NCBI GenBank assembly: GCA_031256755.1
Contig: JAIRPZ010000083.1
Location: forward strand, 1-6,645
DNA length: 6,645 nt
Reading direction: 5' to 3'
DNA from: Planctomycetaceae bacterium
GTDB lineage: Bacteria > Planctomycetota > Planctomycetia > Pirellulales > Thermoguttaceae
Shown here: piece by piece, positions 5,572 to 6,645 of the stretch
Position numbering within the stretch: the stretch's first letter is position 1
Layout of the letters: each line of letters begins with the position of its first letter
The notes under the pieces: generated by a model
The model's database searches: none
What the model saw: the letters and a program-made list of their open reading frames with translations, nothing else
What the model was told of the DNA's origin: nothing
Position numbers and translations under genes: made by a program

Positions 5572-6645
5572 ATGGACATGAAAAATGCGATGAGAGACGC
5601 TATCGTTCCCGAATCTGCCGGCGCAACAAGCGCAACCGGCCGAACCTTCACAAAAGTAAACATCCACAAACCCCCAGGGGGGGGGGGGGATTGTAAATCC
5701 TTATGCGTAAAGGACTTACGCCGCAAAAATTCTTGTTTCGACCGTGCTTTCACGCTTGTTGAACTCCTCGTCGTGATCGCCATTATCGGCATGCTCATCG
5801 CCTTACTCTTACCCGCCATTCAAGCCGCCCGCGAGGCAGCACGCAAAATGCAGTGCCAAAACAACCAAAAGCAGGTCGTCCTCGGCTTTCACAATCACAA
5901 TGACGCACTCGGAACTTTTCCGATCGGCGTGGACTACATAAATGGATCCGCTACCTGGGCTGTCAAAACATTTCCTTTCCTTGAACATACCGCCCGATGG
6001 GATAAGTATGATCATACAAAACCCTACAACAACAATGCTGTCAATCTGGAGTGTCTCAGCGGGGCTATGCCGACCTATACCTGCCCCAGCGATAACGGAA
6101 ACAATCGGGAAACATCAATGCTGATAACGCTTGACGGGAAGACATACCGTTTGCGTCACCATAACCTCGTCATTTGTCTCGGTAATCTCGGTCTTTATGA
6201 CCTTAATCCAGAACAGGGAATGCCAAAATACATAAAAAATACTCCGAACAATGTCTGGGCAGGAACTCTTTGGGGTATTCTTTTTCCGGGTACTACTGTT
6301 TCTGACGCAGAAAAAGGAATACCGGTCAATTCGCTTGAATCGGTTACGGACGGACTTTCTAATACCGCTGCCCTCTCCGAAGTTATTCAAGGATATTGGG
6401 ATCCGCCGTCTACTGATATCTCTAAGATGAACGATTTACGGGGACTCATCTGGTGGCGCGCGGGATGCTACTTCATGACGTTTAAAGCACCGAATACGAC
6501 AGAGGCAGACGATGGACAAAGTGGGTATCAAACAAATACGCTGCACGATAAGACAAAATACAATACACGGGCTTCGACTCTTATTGGCATCCGCGTCTCG
6601 GACAATAAAGAAGCCGGTACAAAAGTTATTTCTCTTGCCGCCCGA
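5572..6645 (+). CDS. DUF1559 prepilin-like protein with in-frame poly-G tract (3' end outside window)
   Basis: An open frame of 358 residues that runs off the right edge without a stop. Residues 60-79 (FTLVELLVVIAIIGMLIALL) form the type IV prepilin-like signal and membrane helix, with E64 at the +5 position. Then comes LPAIQAAREAARKMQC (80-95) and the globular DUF1559 domain, typical of proteins expanded in Planctomycetota and relatives. The fragment ends at 'ISLAAR', where relatives continue to a H-x9-DG motif. Such proteins are thought to be cut by a prepilin peptidase and exported as pseudopilins or surface proteins; their role is largely unknown. Two oddities: the leader before the cut site is 59 residues, much longer than normal, and the residue at -1 is Ala59 instead of Gly. 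Residues 36-39 are Gly encoded by a 13-G run. The start is set by a strong RBS; M3 and M7 are other in-frame starts, also upstream of the tract. Confidence 0.9.
   Translation, partial: MDMKNAMRDAIVPESAGATSATGRTFTKVNIHKPPGGGGDCKSLCVKDLRRKNSCFDRAFTLVELLVVIAIIGMLIALLLPAIQAAREAARKMQCQNNQKQVVLGFHNHNDALGTFPIGVDYINGSATWAVKTFPFLEHTARWDKYDHTKPYNNNAVNLECLSGAMPTYTCPSDNGNNRETSMLITLDGKTYRLRHHNLVICLGNLGLYDLNPEQGMPKYIKNTPNNVWAGTLWGILFPGTTVSDAEKGIPVNSLESVTDGLSNTAALSEVIQGYWDPPSTDISKMNDLRGLIWWRAGCYFMTFKAPNTTEADDGQSGYQTNTLHDKTKYNTRASTLIGIRVSDNKEAGTKVISLAAR
5677..5689 (+). repeat. Homopolymer run of 13 G inside the DUF1559 coding frame
   Basis: Thirteen G follow CCCCCA (5671-5676), so CCCCC-A-GGGGG can also fold back on itself. 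At 13 G the frame from the ATG at 5572 continues into the prepilin signal. With one G fewer, translation would stop at TAA 5708-5710 (about 45 residues). With one more, it would stop at TAA 5694-5696 (about 41 residues). Runs of this length are prone to slipped-strand mispairing. Confidence 0.85.

Noticed and set aside
5572..5748. DUF1559 gene as a frameshifted pseudogene because of the poly-G run
   Set aside because: Codon-by-codon reading shows the frame from the ATG at 5572 is open through the 13 G and on to the window end with no stop.
5499..5819. Minus-strand open frame of 106 codons opposite the DUF1559 N-terminus
   Set aside because: It is antisense to the prepilin signal and crosses the promoter of the DUF1559 gene; no motif or RBS.

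Overview
The window most likely comes from a member of the PVC bacteria, probably an anaerobic Planctomycetota, with Lentisphaerota as the alternative. The main evidence is the right-hand gene. It encodes a DUF1559 protein with a prepilin-type N-terminus, a family hugely expanded in these phyla. Most start codons here also lack a clear Shine-Dalgarno sequence, and a hydrogenase/sulfite-reductase-type flavoprotein points to anaerobic redox metabolism. The assignment is inference; no marker gene is present.

Layout from left to right. (1) Positions 1-131, minus strand: the N-terminus of a family 2 glycosyltransferase that runs off the left edge. (2) Positions 132-310: a divergent intergenic region with two plus-strand hairpins. 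One is a good intrinsic terminator with no gene upstream of it. (3) Positions 311-619, plus strand: a small MazG-like nucleotide pyrophosphohydrolase with a four-cysteine tail. (4) Positions 3917-630, minus strand: three genes in a row, namely a CPC-type heavy-metal P-type ATPase without an HMA domain, an FAD/NAD/[2Fe-2S] reductase subunit of the hydrogenase-gamma/AsrB type, and a small four-helix membrane protein. The last two are 24 bp apart and probably co-transcribed. (5) Positions 3918-4247: a gene-free region rich in structure. It holds three 10-bp boxes at an exact 21-bp period, a cluster of GACGGCAG/CTGCCGTC repeats, a leader-type hairpin and a probable terminator. (6) Positions 4248-5312, minus strand: a MoxR-family AAA+ ATPase without its usual DUF58/VWA partners. 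(7) Positions 5313-5571: back-to-back promoters. (8) Positions 5572-6645, plus strand: the DUF1559 prepilin-like gene, which runs off the right edge.

The most notable point is a run of 13 G residues inside the DUF1559 reading frame, between a strong ribosome binding site and the prepilin signal. The frame is open only at this length modulo 3. Loss or gain of one G leads to a stop codon within about 20 bases. This is the arrangement of a phase-variable (ON/OFF) surface-protein gene. A second candidate system is the metal-pump promoter region, with its helically phased boxes and the hairpin just ahead of the gene. The remaining genes look like ordinary chromosomal genes, apart from two 'orphans' (the hydrogenase-gamma-like protein and MoxR) separated from their usual partners.
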